From Phyto melanocephala (Eukaryota; Arthropoda; Insecta; Diptera; Rhinophoridae), in the NCBI GenBank assembly GCA_941918925.1, contig OW799234.1:75040543-75104542 (forward strand): a DNA stretch of 64,000 nt, given 5' to 3'. The position numbers were made by a program, and so were the translations under genes. The notes under the pieces were generated by a model. The model was not told the origin of the DNA. It saw only the letters and a list, made by a program, of their open reading frames with translations, and made no database searches. Below, one piece after another: positions 10,545-21,955 of this stretch (positions within the stretch are counted from its first letter, which is position 1; each line of letters opens with the position of its first letter).

Positions 10545-12578
10545 AACAAGTAAGAGCACTATATTTGGCTGTGCCGAATCTTTTATACCCACCACCAATT
10601 TTGTGTACATTTAAAGCACAATATTTATTATTTTGTTAATCGCTATGGAATAATCTCTTTATAATAAAATATGTATCACGCAAATGAGCAACGCTTTAAA
10701 GTTATTCAGGTTTTTTATAAAAATGGGCGTTCAAATCAAAATGCATTTTGTACACTTCGTAATTCTTTTGATCAACATAATCGTTTAAATTCGTCCACAA
10801 TCGGGAGATTGGTAAAAAATATTTAAATTTCTGCAAAACAGGTCTGTATAAAATGTTAGAAAATCTGTGAATGCCTTCTTAGTTCGTTGAATGGGAACCA
10901 CTGCTGGTTTTTGCGATAGTGTGGCAAAATAGCAGTCAACCTCGCCTAATCATCATGCCCAACAATTGAGCATCAACATTGTCATTGAACATTTGGAGCA
11001 TCAGATAGAGGAGTGGCGCCAAAGATGGGGGGGGGCCAATTGGCCGATATTTTGTTAAATACATAATTGAACCATACAAATATTATAATTGCAAAAAGAA
11101 ATACTAATAATATCCTAAATAATTTGTCAACATCGGTCCTTAAAATTTAACCACCCTTTATAACTTCGATATGCTACTGAAATGCTTTTATAAATGTAGT
11201 TTTTCAATGAAAGTGGGCGTTAAGTAGGCGTGTCAATAAAGTTTCTGTTAACAAATTAAAGTTAAATATTTCAATATAGTCCTTTATTTTCCCAAAAACT
11301 TTGTCAATAGAGAAATTACATGAATTTAAGATAAACCGTTATATGCGAGGTAGTCGTTAAAGTGGGTGTGTCATCTAAACTTTTTGGCACAACAATAACA
11401 TTGATTAGAAGGATATACGTAGCAAATTTGATCATCATACCTCTAATTTTGGCGGTTTTATGAGCTTCTAAATTTCATTAACGGTAGATTACGTGAAAAG
11501 TGGGCATTATAGTAGGCGTGTCAAAGTTATTTTTGCGAATGAGTACAACTTAGGTGTTTCAATATAACCCTTTATTATTCCAAAGTCATTAGTAGTAGAG
11601 ATATTATATGAATTTTAGGTAAAACGTTATATGAGAGGTGGGCGTAAAAGTGGGCGTGGCAACTTAATTTTCTGGCACAGTAATGACAATGCCCAGGGGG
11701 ATATACGTAGCAAATTTTATCATCATACCTCTAATTTTGGCGGTTTTATAAGCTTTTAAATTTCATTAACGGTAGATAACGTGAAAAGTGGGCGTTATAG
11801 TAGGCGTGTCAAAGTTATTTTTGCGAATGAGTACAACTTAGGAGTTTCAATATAGCCCTTTATAATTCCAAAATCTTTATCAATAGAGAAATTATATGAA
11901 TTTTGAGTAAAACGTTATATGGGAGGTGGGCGTTAAAGTGGGCGTGGCACATTGATTTTCCGTTACAAAAAAGCGGCTCACCAAAAAGCAAAGTGTGCAA
12001 AATTTTAGAGTCGTACATCCAATTTTGTTGCTTTTATGACGTTTTTGTTTTTAAATATACCGAAAAATACACTGTGCGGTATAAATTTTCGTACATTTTG
12101 ATCGATAACTCCTCTCCTAATGCATAGATTTAGATAATTTTTGGGGAAAAATATTGTTTTTACTAAGGAAATATATATTCGAAGTTTCATGAGTCTACGT
12201 TAATGCGTTTGGACACAATTCCATTTTATTCGATGTTTGAAGGACACGGTTTTTTCGACCTACTCTTGCTTTTCGAGCTATAACTCTCTTCCTAATATTC
12301 CGATTTAGCCCATTTTCAATACCAAACAAACCTTATCTATAAGAAAGATTCTGGCAAAATTTGAGCCCCCTAGCTTTTTCGGTGCGACCTTTATCGTGCT
12401 TTCAACAGACGGACAGACGGACAGACGGACAGACGGACGGACATAGCTAGATCGTCATCAAATCAAACCCTGATTCAGAATATATATACTTTATGGGGTC
12501 TAAAATGGATATTTCGATGTGTTACAAACGGAATGACAAAATGAATATACCCCCAACATTTTTTTGGTGGCGGGTATA
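10545..12578 (+). mobile_element. Long mini-me/DINE-1-like element, subtype A
   Basis: It starts AACAAGTAAGAGCACTATAT with a TTTGGCTGTGCCGAA hairpin and ends TTTGGTGGCGGGTATAAA. An embedded mariner fragment comes first. An array of about 285-bp repeats follows, each containing GTGGGCGTTATAGTAGGCGT-like motifs (near 11212, 11505, 11788). A GTCY microsatellite (CAGACGGACAGACGGACAGA on this strand, 12408-12441) and the TATATATACTTTATGGGGTC core (12481-12500) come last. No protein is encoded. The layout matches the copies at 14867, 39184 and 51169. Confidence 0.75.
10672..11158 (+). mobile_element. Mariner derivative embedded in the mini-me A copy
   Basis: One terminal repeat survives at the right: GGTCCTTAAAATTTAACCAC, followed by CCTT and TA, at about 11135-11160. 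The left end is deleted here but intact in sister copies. Inside is a transposase DNA-binding domain fragment: ANEQRFKVIQVFYKNGRSNQ, then NAFCTLRN and RLNSSTIGRLVKN (about 10683-10820). Further on comes an RAQQL-type piece, HHAQQLSINIVIEHLEHQIE (about 10956-11015). There is no catalytic domain. Confidence 0.75.
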
Positions 12579-13561
12579 AAAAAGGAAATTTTATTCAGAA
12601 TAAATATATTTAATAAATTTTTTAAACTTAAACTATGTGCATTTTCAATGAAAAATCCTGTCACTTCATAACTCGAAAACTAGAGCGGCTACATGACAAC
12701 GGCATATATTTTTGAAATCAGCGTGGAAAAACTATTCAGATTCATGTAAAAAATCTCATGCAACAAATATGCTGTCTTCCAGTGTTATGTTGATCAAGCT
12801 CGGCAGGTATCCAATCTTTTACCAAAATTCTCAATTACGTTTTTTAATAAATTGTTGCCTATGCTTGATATCTGTTCGATAATGTTGATTTTAAGCTGTT
12901 AAACTGTTGCAGGATAATTGCTGTATACTTAAGATTAAAAAAGGCAACAAAAACATTTCTTTCGAAAGATCAATTTTGCCCCACAAAAGACTTCGGTTCA
13001 TCTGCCAGTACCGACTTCCATTGAACATTGTTACTGTAGACAGCATTTACAAACTGAACGACAAAGGTATATATATCCTTGGCACCACAGATTAAGGGTA
13101 CAAATACTAATTATTTCTTTTATAGAATTTGTAGTGCTGTTTACGAGTATCACACAATTTACATGATGAGTTTTATGACGTCCAATTTTTTTAATTCCCT
13201 TTTGAAGTTGTTACCAAAAACTACTCAAATTTATACGATGGTTTTTTTTGGACGTCTAATTTCTAATTTATTTATATTGCAGACTATTAAATTTATTTTA
13301 TTTAAATTTATTTAATTTTATTTATTTTATTTTGAATGTCGAAAAAACTTATTACTGTTTAATATTGTTTTTTATCAGTCAAAAAGCACAGTCCAGTTGA
13401 TGAGAATATAAAAATAAAACGTAACAGAAAGAACAGAAAAAAGTGTAAAGCGAAGTGTAAAAAAAAAAAAATAATGAAAACAGAAACCATGTCTATTTTT
13501 CTACCCCCCTTTCTTCTCTACACCGCTTGCTACCAAACAAAAAATGACGTCCAAAATTGGA
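12579..13561. other. Mostly featureless; mini-me tail fragment at about 12955-13105
   Basis: At 13040-13105 the text ACGACAAAGGTATATATATC followed by TTGGCACCACAGATTAAGGG resembles the 3' end of mini-me subtype B (compare 8448-8486). The rest is AT-rich without a supported feature. A C/T-rich stretch at 13500-13530 is not further interpretable. Confidence 0.4.
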
Positions 13562-13692
13562 TATAAATAAATAATTATAAATAAAAATAAAAAACCATTT
13601 GAAGATTTGCACTGAAGTAAAAATGAATCAATATTTTTTAAGAAAAATTCTACTTATTTACGGATTTCTCTCCGTGCATCTCTATTTAAAAG
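13562..13692 (+). CDS. Candidate first exon with signal-peptide-like start
   Basis: A TATAAATA box (13563-13570) lies about 60 bp upstream of AAAATG (ATG at 13623). The frame reads MNQYFLRKILLIYGFLSVHL followed by YLK, a basic N-region and hydrophobic core like a secretion signal. AAAAG then meets a GTAATT donor at 13693. A strong acceptor (TTTTTTATCTCATTTCAG, ending 17920) lies 4.2 kb downstream. Joined to it, the frame would stop after three more codons, giving a 26-residue peptide. Unspliced, it stays open for about 50 residues. I recognise no family. Hydrophobic frames arise easily in T-rich DNA, so this is a weak prediction. Confidence 0.22.
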
Positions 13693-14014
13693 GTAATTTT
13701 CTTCTGTTCGTTTTTCTTTTTCTTTTCGTTTTAATTTTTTCTAAACAAAATTACACCGCTGTCAATTACATGTAATTATTTATCTTTTTTTATTGACATT
13801 TTTAATGAATATTATTTTTTCTAATTCTATTATAAACCACTTATTGTAACGGGTGGTTATTTCACGTTGGAGAAAACTGTTGTTTGTTTTTAGTATATTT
13901 TAAAACTGATGGCAATAATGCTTTAATATGACCAACGAATGATATAGTCAGTAGGTTATGGTTATTTTACATATTCCTTGCGTCCTTTCTATATGTGCTT
14001 ACGCAAGAAATCAT

Positions 14015-14246
14015 CACCTGTGTATTAGGTTAGGTTGAAAAGGAGGGGCACTAAAAGCCCAAACCCACGACAGGTATGCCCAATTGGCATGTTGTGCGCT
14101 CCATATGAATAGAGAAATAGAAGAGAAATAGAATAAAAACGAAAGAGAAGCAGACCAGTCCAGAGTCTCTGGCGGGAATCGAACCCGCAACCCCCAAACT
14201 AGCAGACTAGCACATTACCGATTAGTCCACCGGGGCACCTGTGTAT
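14015..14246 (-). mobile_element. tRNA-derived SINE with 11-bp target duplication
   Basis: Reverse complemented, the head reads GCCCCGGTGGACTAATCGGT with an A-box-like motif and a perfect B box GGTTCGATTCC. A T/C-rich body follows, then a 3' segment ending in CAACCTAACCTAAT. CACCTGTGTAT occurs on both sides (14015-14025 and 14236-14246), a clean target-site duplication typical of LINE-driven retrotransposition. The 3' part, with GCCAATTGGGCATACCTGTC, differs from the copies at 20770 and 60274, so this is a second subfamily. Confidence 0.85.
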
Positions 14247-14866
14247 AACTTGCTTGCATTAAAACTTTTTTTGTGTAGTCGACATATACTTTGTATAAAG
14301 GCAAAGTAATTAATCTTATGTCGGTTAATTGTATAAACGAAGAGCTCAATTAAAAAGGTAATTTCTTTGAAAACTTCATTCAGTAGTTTAATTGTATCTG
14401 CCAAAGAAAAACTATAGTTACGACATGATCACGACAGTCATACTATAGTTTCTATAACAATATTTGGTTATTAGTAGCAAATAAAAGTTAATTTTATTTT
14501 GTTTAATCTTTTATTTCGTCACTATAATCAAGCATGTGACACCGCCTAAAAAACAACATAGACATAGATATATCTGCAATATTAGTTCTTTCCCTGCAGA
14601 TAACGCGAACAGTCCATGCACGCATGTAAAGTATACTCCGTAATGGACAAGGACTAATCAAAAGATCACCTTAATGTATGGAGAAAACGTAGTCGATTTG
14701 ACATTACGATGTCCTAGGGCTGGACAATATAACCCATCGGTGTTGTCTCAAAACTACTCTTTGTCACTACTTGAAAGAGCACCTACACGACCAATATACA
14801 AGTCTTAATAACAATATATGTAATCGTTAAAACATGAACACTTGTCGTTTAACTACAATCTCTTGT

Positions 14867-17269
14867 TATACCCGCCACCAAAAAAATGGTGGGGGTATAT
14901 TCATTTTGTCATTCCGTTTGTAACACATCGAAATATCCATTTTAGACCCCATAAAGTATATATATTCTGAATCAGGCTTTGATTTGATGACGATCTAGCT
15001 ATGTCCGTCCGTCTGTCCGTCTGTCCATCTGTTGAAAGCACGATAGAGGTCGCACCGAAAAAGCTAGGGGGCTCTTTCTTATAGACAAGGTTTGTTTGGT
15101 ATTGAAAATGGGCTAAATCGGAATATTAGGAAGAGAGTTATAGCTCGAAAAGCAAGAGTAGGTCGAAAAAACCCTGTCCTTCGAACATCGAATAAAATGG
15201 AATTGTGTCCAAACGCATTAACGTAGACTCATGAAACTTCGAATATATATTTCCTTAGTAAAAACAATATTATGCCCCCGAAAATTATCTAAATCTATGC
15301 ATTAGGAAAGGAGTTATCGATCAAAATATACGAAAATTTATACCGCACAGTGTATTTTTCGGTATATTTAAAAACAAAAACGTCATAAAAGCAACAAAAT
15401 TGGATGTACGACCCTGAAATTTTGCACACATGGCTTTTTAGTCAAATGCTTTGTTCTAACGGAAAATCAATGTGCCACGCCCACTTTTACGCCCACCTCC
15501 CATATAACGTTTTACCCAAAATTCATATAATTTCTCCATTAATATATATTTTGGAATAAAAAAGGACTATATTGAAACATCTAGGTAGTACTCGTTGGCA
15601 AAAATAACTTTGACACGCCTACTATAACGCCCACTTTTTACGTTATCTACCGTTAATGAAATTTAAATGCTCATAAAACCGCCAAAATTAGAGATATGAT
15701 GATACAATTTGCTACGTATGTCCCTCTAGGCAATATCATTACTGTGCTAAAAAATTAGGGTGCCACGTCCACTTTTACGCCCACCTTCCATATAACGTTT
15801 TACCTAAAATTCATATAATTTCTCTATTAACAAAGATTTTGGAATAATAAAGGGCTATATTGAAACATCTAAGTTGTACTCATTCGCAAAAACAACTTTG
15901 ACACGACTACTATAACGCCCACTTTTTACGTTATATACCGTTAATGAAATTTAAAAGCTCATAAAACCGCTAAAATTAGAGGTATGATGATCAAATTTGC
16001 TACGTATATCCTTCTAGGCAATGTCATTACTGTGGCAGAAAATAAAGATGCTACGCCTACTTTTACGCCCACCTCCCATATAACGTTTTACCCAAAATAT
16101 ATATAATTTCTCTATTAATATAGATTTTGGAATAATAAAGGGCTATATTGAAACACCTAAGTTGTACTCATTCGAAAAAACAACTTTGACACGCCTACTA
16201 TAACGCCCACTTTTCACGTTATCTACCGTTAATGAAATTTAAAAGCTCATAAAACCGCCAAAATCAGAGGTATGATGATGAAATTTGCTACATATATCCT
16301 TCTATTTGCTACATATATCCTTCTAATGTTATTGTTGTGCCAAAAGTTTAGGTGACACGCCCGCTTTAACGCCTACCTCCCATATAACGGTTTATCTTAA
16401 ATTCATCTAATTTCTCTATTGACAAAGTTTTTGGGAAAATAAAGGACTATATTGAAATATCTAAGTTGTATTTATTAGCAGAAACTTTATTGACATCCCT
16501 ACTTTAACGCCAACTTTCATTGAAAGACTACATTTAGAAAAGCATTTAATAGCATATCGAAGTTATAAAGGGTGGTTAAATTTTAAGGGCCGATGTTGAA
16601 TTTAAATAACACACAAATTATTGAAGAAATTATTATTATTTCTTTTTGTAATGATAATATTTGTATTATTCAATTATGTATTTAACAAAATATCGACCAA
16701 ATGGCCCCCCCCCAATCCTTGGCACCTTTCCTCTATCTGATTGTCCAAATTTTCAATGACAATGTTGATGCTCAATTGTTTTGCCACACTATCGCAAAAA
16801 ACAGCAATGGTTCCCATTCAACGAACTAAGAAGGCATTCACAGATTTTTATTTATATTAAATATATTTTACAATTCTCCCGATTGTGGACGAATTTGAAC
16901 GATTATGTTGATCAAAAGAATTACGAAGTGCACAAAATGCATTTTGATTTGAAAGCCCATTTTTATAAAAAACCTGAATAACTTTAACGCGTTGCTCATT
17001 TGCGTATTTTTTCACTGTTAAAATTAAGTTAGTCCGAGATTGAGAAAGGTCAAATGAAATGAAAAAAAAACTTGTTGTTTGTGTGGCTCACCTTCAACAT
17101 GGGCCCTTAAAATTTAACCACCCTCTACAAAGAAAGTGATACATATTTTATTATAAAGAGATTATTCCATAATGATTAACAATATAATAAATAATGTGCT
17201 TTAAATGTACACAAAATTGGTGGTGGGTATAAAAGATTCGGCACAGCCGAATATAGTGCTCTTACTTGT
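14867..17269 (-). mobile_element. Long mini-me/DINE-1-like element, subtype A, full length
   Basis: This best-preserved long copy runs in reverse. It starts TATACCCGCCACCAAAAAAA (14867) and ends TATAGTGCTCTTACTTGTT (17269). In order it holds the core ACCCCATAAAGTATATATAT (14946), a GTCY run (GTCCGTCCGTCTGTCCGTCT, 15003), and about 290-bp repeats with ACACGCCTACTATAACGCCC near 15612, 15901 and 16189. The embedded mariner derivative (16568-17125) and the GGCACAGCCGAA hairpin follow. It is non-coding. The ends are confirmed by the uninterrupted tandem monomer downstream. Confidence 0.8.
16568..17125 (-). mobile_element. Embedded 558-bp mariner derivative with both terminal repeats
   Basis: TA duplications at 16566-16567 and 17126-17127 flank inverted termini AGGGTGGTTAAATTTTAAGG and, reverse complemented, AGAGGGTGGTTAAATTTTAA. 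The inverted similarity continues through GGGCC.ATGTTG. On the minus strand the interior encodes a decayed mariner DNA-binding domain (ANEQRVKVIQVF, 16970-17005) and an AQQLSINIVIENLD-like segment near 16750-16790. The catalytic domain is missing. Confidence 0.8.
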
Positions 17270-17545
17270 TTTAAAATGATATGGTCTATGACTGCATTAA
17301 ATAGGACCATGTTGTAAGTAGTCCATTTATCTAGAATGGACCATGTCACTACTCGATGGAGCACCTACACGACCAATATACACGTCTTAACAACAACATA
17401 TGTAATCGGTAAAATACGAACACTTCTCGTTTAACTACAATCTCTTGTCTAAAAATTATATGGTTCATGATTACATGACATAGAACTATGTTGTAAGTAG
17501 TCCATTTAGCTGAAATGGACCACGTAGTCCAATATTATCTGCAGG

Positions 17546-19199
17546 GATTATGTGGTGTCATAAAAAAATTAGTAATCATTTCTTGGTACCGCTTACGCCT
17601 AACTGTGATTTTTCTATATTCATATCGCCACACATTTTAAAATATTTTTATAGACATTAAGTTAAATTAAAAATTATGTTTCATCACTTTACAAAATGTT
17701 TAACTGAAGTACATATTTAAGGATAAATTAGTGCAATTTGCTAATTTTGCCCCCTCGATTTTACTAATGACGCACTGTCCAACAAATACTAATATAATCG
17801 TATACTACCATATCGGCTGTCACAAAACAGTATTATCAAATTTAAATTTTACATCACCAAAATCAAACACCCTTTATAGTAGTATTAATAAAAATAATTG
17901 ATTTTTTTATCTCATTTCAGATTTTCCTTAATTGAATAAAAAAACATCAGTTAACAAGAGTAAGTACTTGAGAGATAATCACGAACTACTGTTTATATAT
18001 TTAAAAAATTATAAAAACTTTCACTAATAAAAATTTTAACAAAAAATTGTACAATTACTTAACCTCCAAATGAACAGAATGCTGTAAATGCGCAGCATTT
18101 TTGTTAATGGTGCAAATGCAGTTTAAATTTAACAAAATTAACAATGCTAAGAAAAATTATGATAATATTTACGTACAAAATTTTTCGAAACTACTATTGA
18201 TGGAGGAATGCTCCGAACGTGAAAAATCTTCTATACGATTTCTATGAATAGAAAATTGTCATAAAAATGAATATCCAGTTTTTTTTAGAATGTCTAATTA
18301 AAATTCTTTGTAAGTAGATTTATCTTTTTAGATTCTATCAACGCATTGATAACTGGGTAGATTTTTTTGTCTACCCACCCTAGTATGTATTTATTAAAAA
18401 AAGGTATATTTATACTTCGAGTAATTGATTTAAACAATTTTTTTTTATTTTTAATTAGGTTTTAACAAAAAGTAAAATTTGCTGACACACATCGCTCTCT
18501 GTACAAGACAGATAAAAAACCTTAGAACACTTTCAACCAAATATTAAAAAAAAAAAAAAAAATGCCAAAACCACTTATAACGCATTAGCCCTGAAAGCTT
18601 TGATACTGTTTACTCATTTATAATAATTTGTTTTTTTTTGTTTAATATTCGTTAATTGAAATAAAATAAACAAACAGGTTTACACATACACAGAAAAAAA
18701 AAATTTCATCACTGGAACTAAAAAATATTAGGGTGGTTTCAAAAAAAAAAAAAAAAATAAAAATAATGAAATAAAAGATTCTTAAAAGAACCATCTGCAA
18801 CCAACTGCAACACAAATTGAGATTAAATTTAAAAAAATAGTGAGTTTTGAAATAGTTTTAAATTTTATTTATTATATTGTTTATAAAATGTGAATACACC
18901 AGCACTTTTTAACAATGCTTGAGAAAGTCTTATTGAAAACAACTATTTCTTAAGTGTGCTGAAGCAATATACATACATATATTGAGCAGCGCAAACTGAT
19001 GACTTAAAAATACTTATACTTTTTAATACATTCTATTATTATAATTCAGAAGCGTAAGGCAAAAACTATCTCCAATAGCAATATGTTTTTCTAAGCAAAT
19101 TTATGAAACGTGCAAATTTTTATTTAAAATATCAAAGTAAAACGACATTTATTTGGTTAAAAATCTGATGATAATTTAAGTTACAATAATAATAATTAA
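17546..19199. other. No strong feature; isolated splice-like exon at 17921-17959
   Basis: TTTTTTATCTCATTTCAG (ends 17920) is a good 3' splice site, and GTAAGTAC at 17960 a good donor, giving a 39-nt candidate exon with stops in the frame tested. The remainder is homopolymer-rich AT DNA, with poly-A runs at 18545 and 18740, without recognisable content. Confidence 0.3.
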
Positions 19200-19395
19200 T
19201 AATGAAAAAGAAATACTCAATAAATGGGTTCAAAGCAGTAAAACAAGTCGACCCGCTCAGAGCCGACGGCGCGCCGCTTCCGGTTTTTTTTTTCAATGTC
19301 CACATCGCCGCCGTTTTTGTCGCCTTAAAACGGCTCAAGAAAGTTGCCGTTTTAATTAGATTCAGTCGACTCAAGAAGAATTTTTTTTCGTAACA
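19200..19395. other. GC-rich islet of unknown origin
   Basis: Segments such as GCTCAGAGCCGACGGCGCGC (19257-19276) and ACATCGCCGCCGTTTTTGTC are far richer in GC than the surrounding DNA. Both strands have open frames of 60-80 codons, but neither gives a motif I know. It could be a fragment of a foreign element or of a retroelement 5' region. Confidence 0.35.
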
Positions 19396-19484
19396 GAGAT
19401 AAAAAGTATATATTACGGTTAGATTTTTTTAAAAAATTTTAGGTGACGTCACTTTGTTATAACCACCGCCTCTTAAAAACTTAT

Positions 19485-20275
19485 CAGCCGTTGCCACTGA
19501 AAATTGTGCCTCTGGCTTGTTTCACGACATGACGAAGTGGTTTAGAAACATGCAAGATTTTAATATTAACCTGTCATGGGAGACCATGAGTTTATGTGAA
19601 TTATATTGATAAACTGCACCTCATTCCAATAAGTGATTAGAATGCATTCATATTTGGAGAAAATAAACTGATGTTTAATTACCCAGCAAAAAAATCTATG
19701 ACAAAAAAGTGATTTTGCAGGGGTTCAACTGGTGACGAAGTGATTAAATTTAGGTGAAAACACTAATGATTTTAACATTAGCGTGTCATTAGAGATCATG
19801 TGTTTACATGAATATTTTAATGAACTGCACTCCATTCTAATAAGTGCATGGAACTCATGCATATTTGGTGACAATTATCGGATATTTCATGTTTTAAATT
19901 TGTTTGTTAATATGAATTCTTTAAGATACTTTGCATGATGTTGCATTCATTTTTAAGCACATCATTTATGACAAATTATTTTGCAGTTAAGAAGTCATAT
20001 AGAATTAATGCTTTTACACAATTAATTTAGAAGTCTTGTAAATGTAGTTCGCTTTGCACTACTTCCAATTTATTTTGCTGGGTAGTTAACTGTATTTCTT
20101 TACACGATTTTTTTGAGAAATTTAGCGCGGAGATGCGAGTTTTTTGAAGTCTTTTATTTATGACAAACTATTTTGCATTTAAAGAGACATTAAAAATGCA
20201 CTCTCTGGCATTCTTGAATTAGTTTTAATGAAAAATTTTATTCACTTTGAATTAGTGCAATATTTCTTTTCTGGA
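19485..20275. mobile_element. Older TTAA-type MITE copy, split by a younger copy of itself
   Basis: The flanks 19531-19674 and 20090-20275 match the left and right interiors of the element at 19679-20085. Examples are CATTCCAATAAGTGATTAGA against CATTCTAATAAGTGCATGGA, and TTTATGACAAACTATTTTGC against TTTATGACAAATTATTTTGC. This older copy is therefore the same family, with the younger one inserted in its middle. Its outer termini are poorly preserved. Confidence 0.7.
19679..20085. mobile_element. TTAA-type (piggyBac-like) MITE, younger copy
   Basis: TTAA at 19675-19678 and 20086-20089 flank 407 bp with termini TTACCCAGCAAAA and, reverse complemented, CTACCCAGCAAAATAAATTG. TTAA duplications suggest mobilisation by a piggyBac-type transposase. 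There is no coding capacity, and the termini differ from those of the element at 4797. Confidence 0.8.
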
Positions 20276-20480
20276 TAATAATAAATTATTACAAAAACAA
20301 TCAAAATAACAATTAATTTTCTAATGATGCTACACGACGAAGTACTGACAAAGAAATGGCAACGCTGGCTAAGTGTTATAGCGTCCCGGTAGAGGTATGA
20401 AAATTTTTTAAGCCAGAATATTGCAGAACTTTTTATACACATATAAATTGGGCTCAAAGTTAAAATTAGTTATAAATTTT

Positions 20481-21265
20481 TATACCCACCACCAAAAAGA
20501 TGGTGTGGGGCTGTATTCATTCTGCCTCTCCTTTTGTAACATAACAAATATCCATTTAAGACCCCATAAAGTATATATTTTCTGAGTGCTAGTTTAATTT
20601 TAGGACGAAAAAGCTATGTACGTCCGCTTGTCCGTCTGTTGAAAGCAAGATAGAGGTCGAAACGAAAAAGTTAGGCGGATCAAGTTTTGCCAGAATATTT
20701 CTTAAGCACAAGGCTTATTTGGTTTTAAAATGGATTATATAATTATATTAGGAATAGAGTTAAAGTAATAGGTTACGTTAGGTAAAACAGGCAGCTGTTG
20801 TGCAGCTCACTTGGGTTCATTATAATGATCCCATTGTGATACCTGAATAGAAAAGTTAGAATAGAAAAGAGAGAATAGAAGTAGACTAGTCTAGATTCTC
20901 TGGCGGGAATCGAACCCGCAACCCCCAAACTAGCAGGCCAGCACACTACTGACTGTCCACTGGGGCATCCTTGGTAGTAATGCAAGAGTAGGTCAAAAGA
21001 ACAATGTCTTTCCAACTTAGGATAAAAAGCGATTGTGTCTAAACGCATTAACGAAGAGCGATAAAATTTCACAAGTTTATTTCGCGAGTAAATGAAATAT
21101 TATTCCCGGAAAATCTATACGTTATGAAAGGAGTTATAGAGCAAAATGTATGTATGTAAAAATAGATTATTCTAAAGTGATTACTGTTAAAAACAAGATA
21201 ATAAACAAAATTGGTGGTGGGTTTCAAAAATTCGGCACAGCCGAATATAGTGCTCTTACTTGTTT
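20481..21265 (-). mobile_element. mini-me/DINE-1-like element, subtype A, with nested SINE
   Basis: It starts TATACCCACCACCAAAAAGA and ends TATAGTGCTCTTACTTGTT. The core ACCCCATAAAGTATATATTT and a short GTCY run (GTCCGCTTGTCCGTCTG) are recognisable. The tandem-repeat and mariner portions of the long copies are absent. A SINE interrupts it at 20770-20970. Confidence 0.75.
20770..20970 (-). mobile_element. tRNA-derived SINE nested in a mini-me copy
   Basis: Reverse complemented, it has the head GCCCCAGTGGACAGTCAGTA, B box GGTTCGATTCC and body TCTATTCAGGTATCACAATG. The 3' end reads GAGCTGCACAACAGCTGCCT, then CCTAACGTAACCT. It matches the 60274 copy over its length. AGTAAT flanks both sides (20764-20769 and about 20976-20981), and the mini-me sequence resumes directly after, showing nested insertion. 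Confidence 0.85.
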
Positions 21266-21955
21266 TTACTTTATTTATTAGTATACATAAATAGAAAACT
21301 GCCTTATTTTCAGTCGTACTTGTTGCTCATTCAAAATTCCATATAGTTTTCCGCCTCCTTTCACCAGTTATTTTATTAAATAATTAATCCCTATAAATTA
21401 ATCAAAAAAAAAAAAAAAGAAAAAAACATTTGCACATGAAATTAATTTAATTATTTTTTTGCTGATGTTGCTGTTTCATGTACCATTTAGTTATTCAGGC
21501 CATATACATACATATTTGTATCTAACCCTGCGGCAGTCTGGCTAAAAGATAATTTTTGTTTGCTATGCGTGTCTAAACAAATGTTTTGGATTGTTTAAGT
21601 GTGTGTGTAATTTACATGTAGAGCAAAAAATTAACAAGATTTATATGAATAAATACATGTGCGTGTTTGTACATACACATGTACATACATATAAATTATA
21701 CAGTATACGAATTGACCGAGTACCTTCCTTTAGTTACAAATTATAATATAGTACATACAGAAGGTAGCATTAAAAATGCAACTGTGGGCTTAATGAAGTT
21801 TAACTGCACTCCATTACTAATAATAAATAATAATATAATCTTTGTTATAAAGAGGAGGCATAGGAGGCATTTTCACCTCATTATATATTTGGATTAGGTC
21901 ATATTTATTAATTATATCAAATAAGTGAAAGTTTTTTGCGATCAAAAAATTTGAA
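21266..21955. other. No recognisable feature
   Basis: AT-rich, with ACAT-type simple repeats around 21665-21690. No coding or repeat assignment is possible. Confidence 0.5.

Larger units (their letters stand above)
14593..17545. repeat. Tandem repeat block with inverted outer ends, split by a mini-me insertion
   Basis: A unit of roughly 185 bp occurs about twice. The half containing AGAGCACCTACACGACCAAT is at about 14763-14866 and again at 17340-17450. The half containing GTTGTAAGTAGTCCATTTA is at 17271-17340 and again at 17451-17530. CCCTGCAGATAA at 14594 is mirrored by TTATCTGCAGGG at about 17536-17547, suggesting an older DNA transposon with a tandem core. The long mini-me copy interrupts the first unit. 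Confidence 0.6.

Noticed and set aside
20773..21072. 99-codon frame containing VAGSIPARES
   Set aside because: This text is the familiar translation of a tRNA-like SINE head, not a gene.
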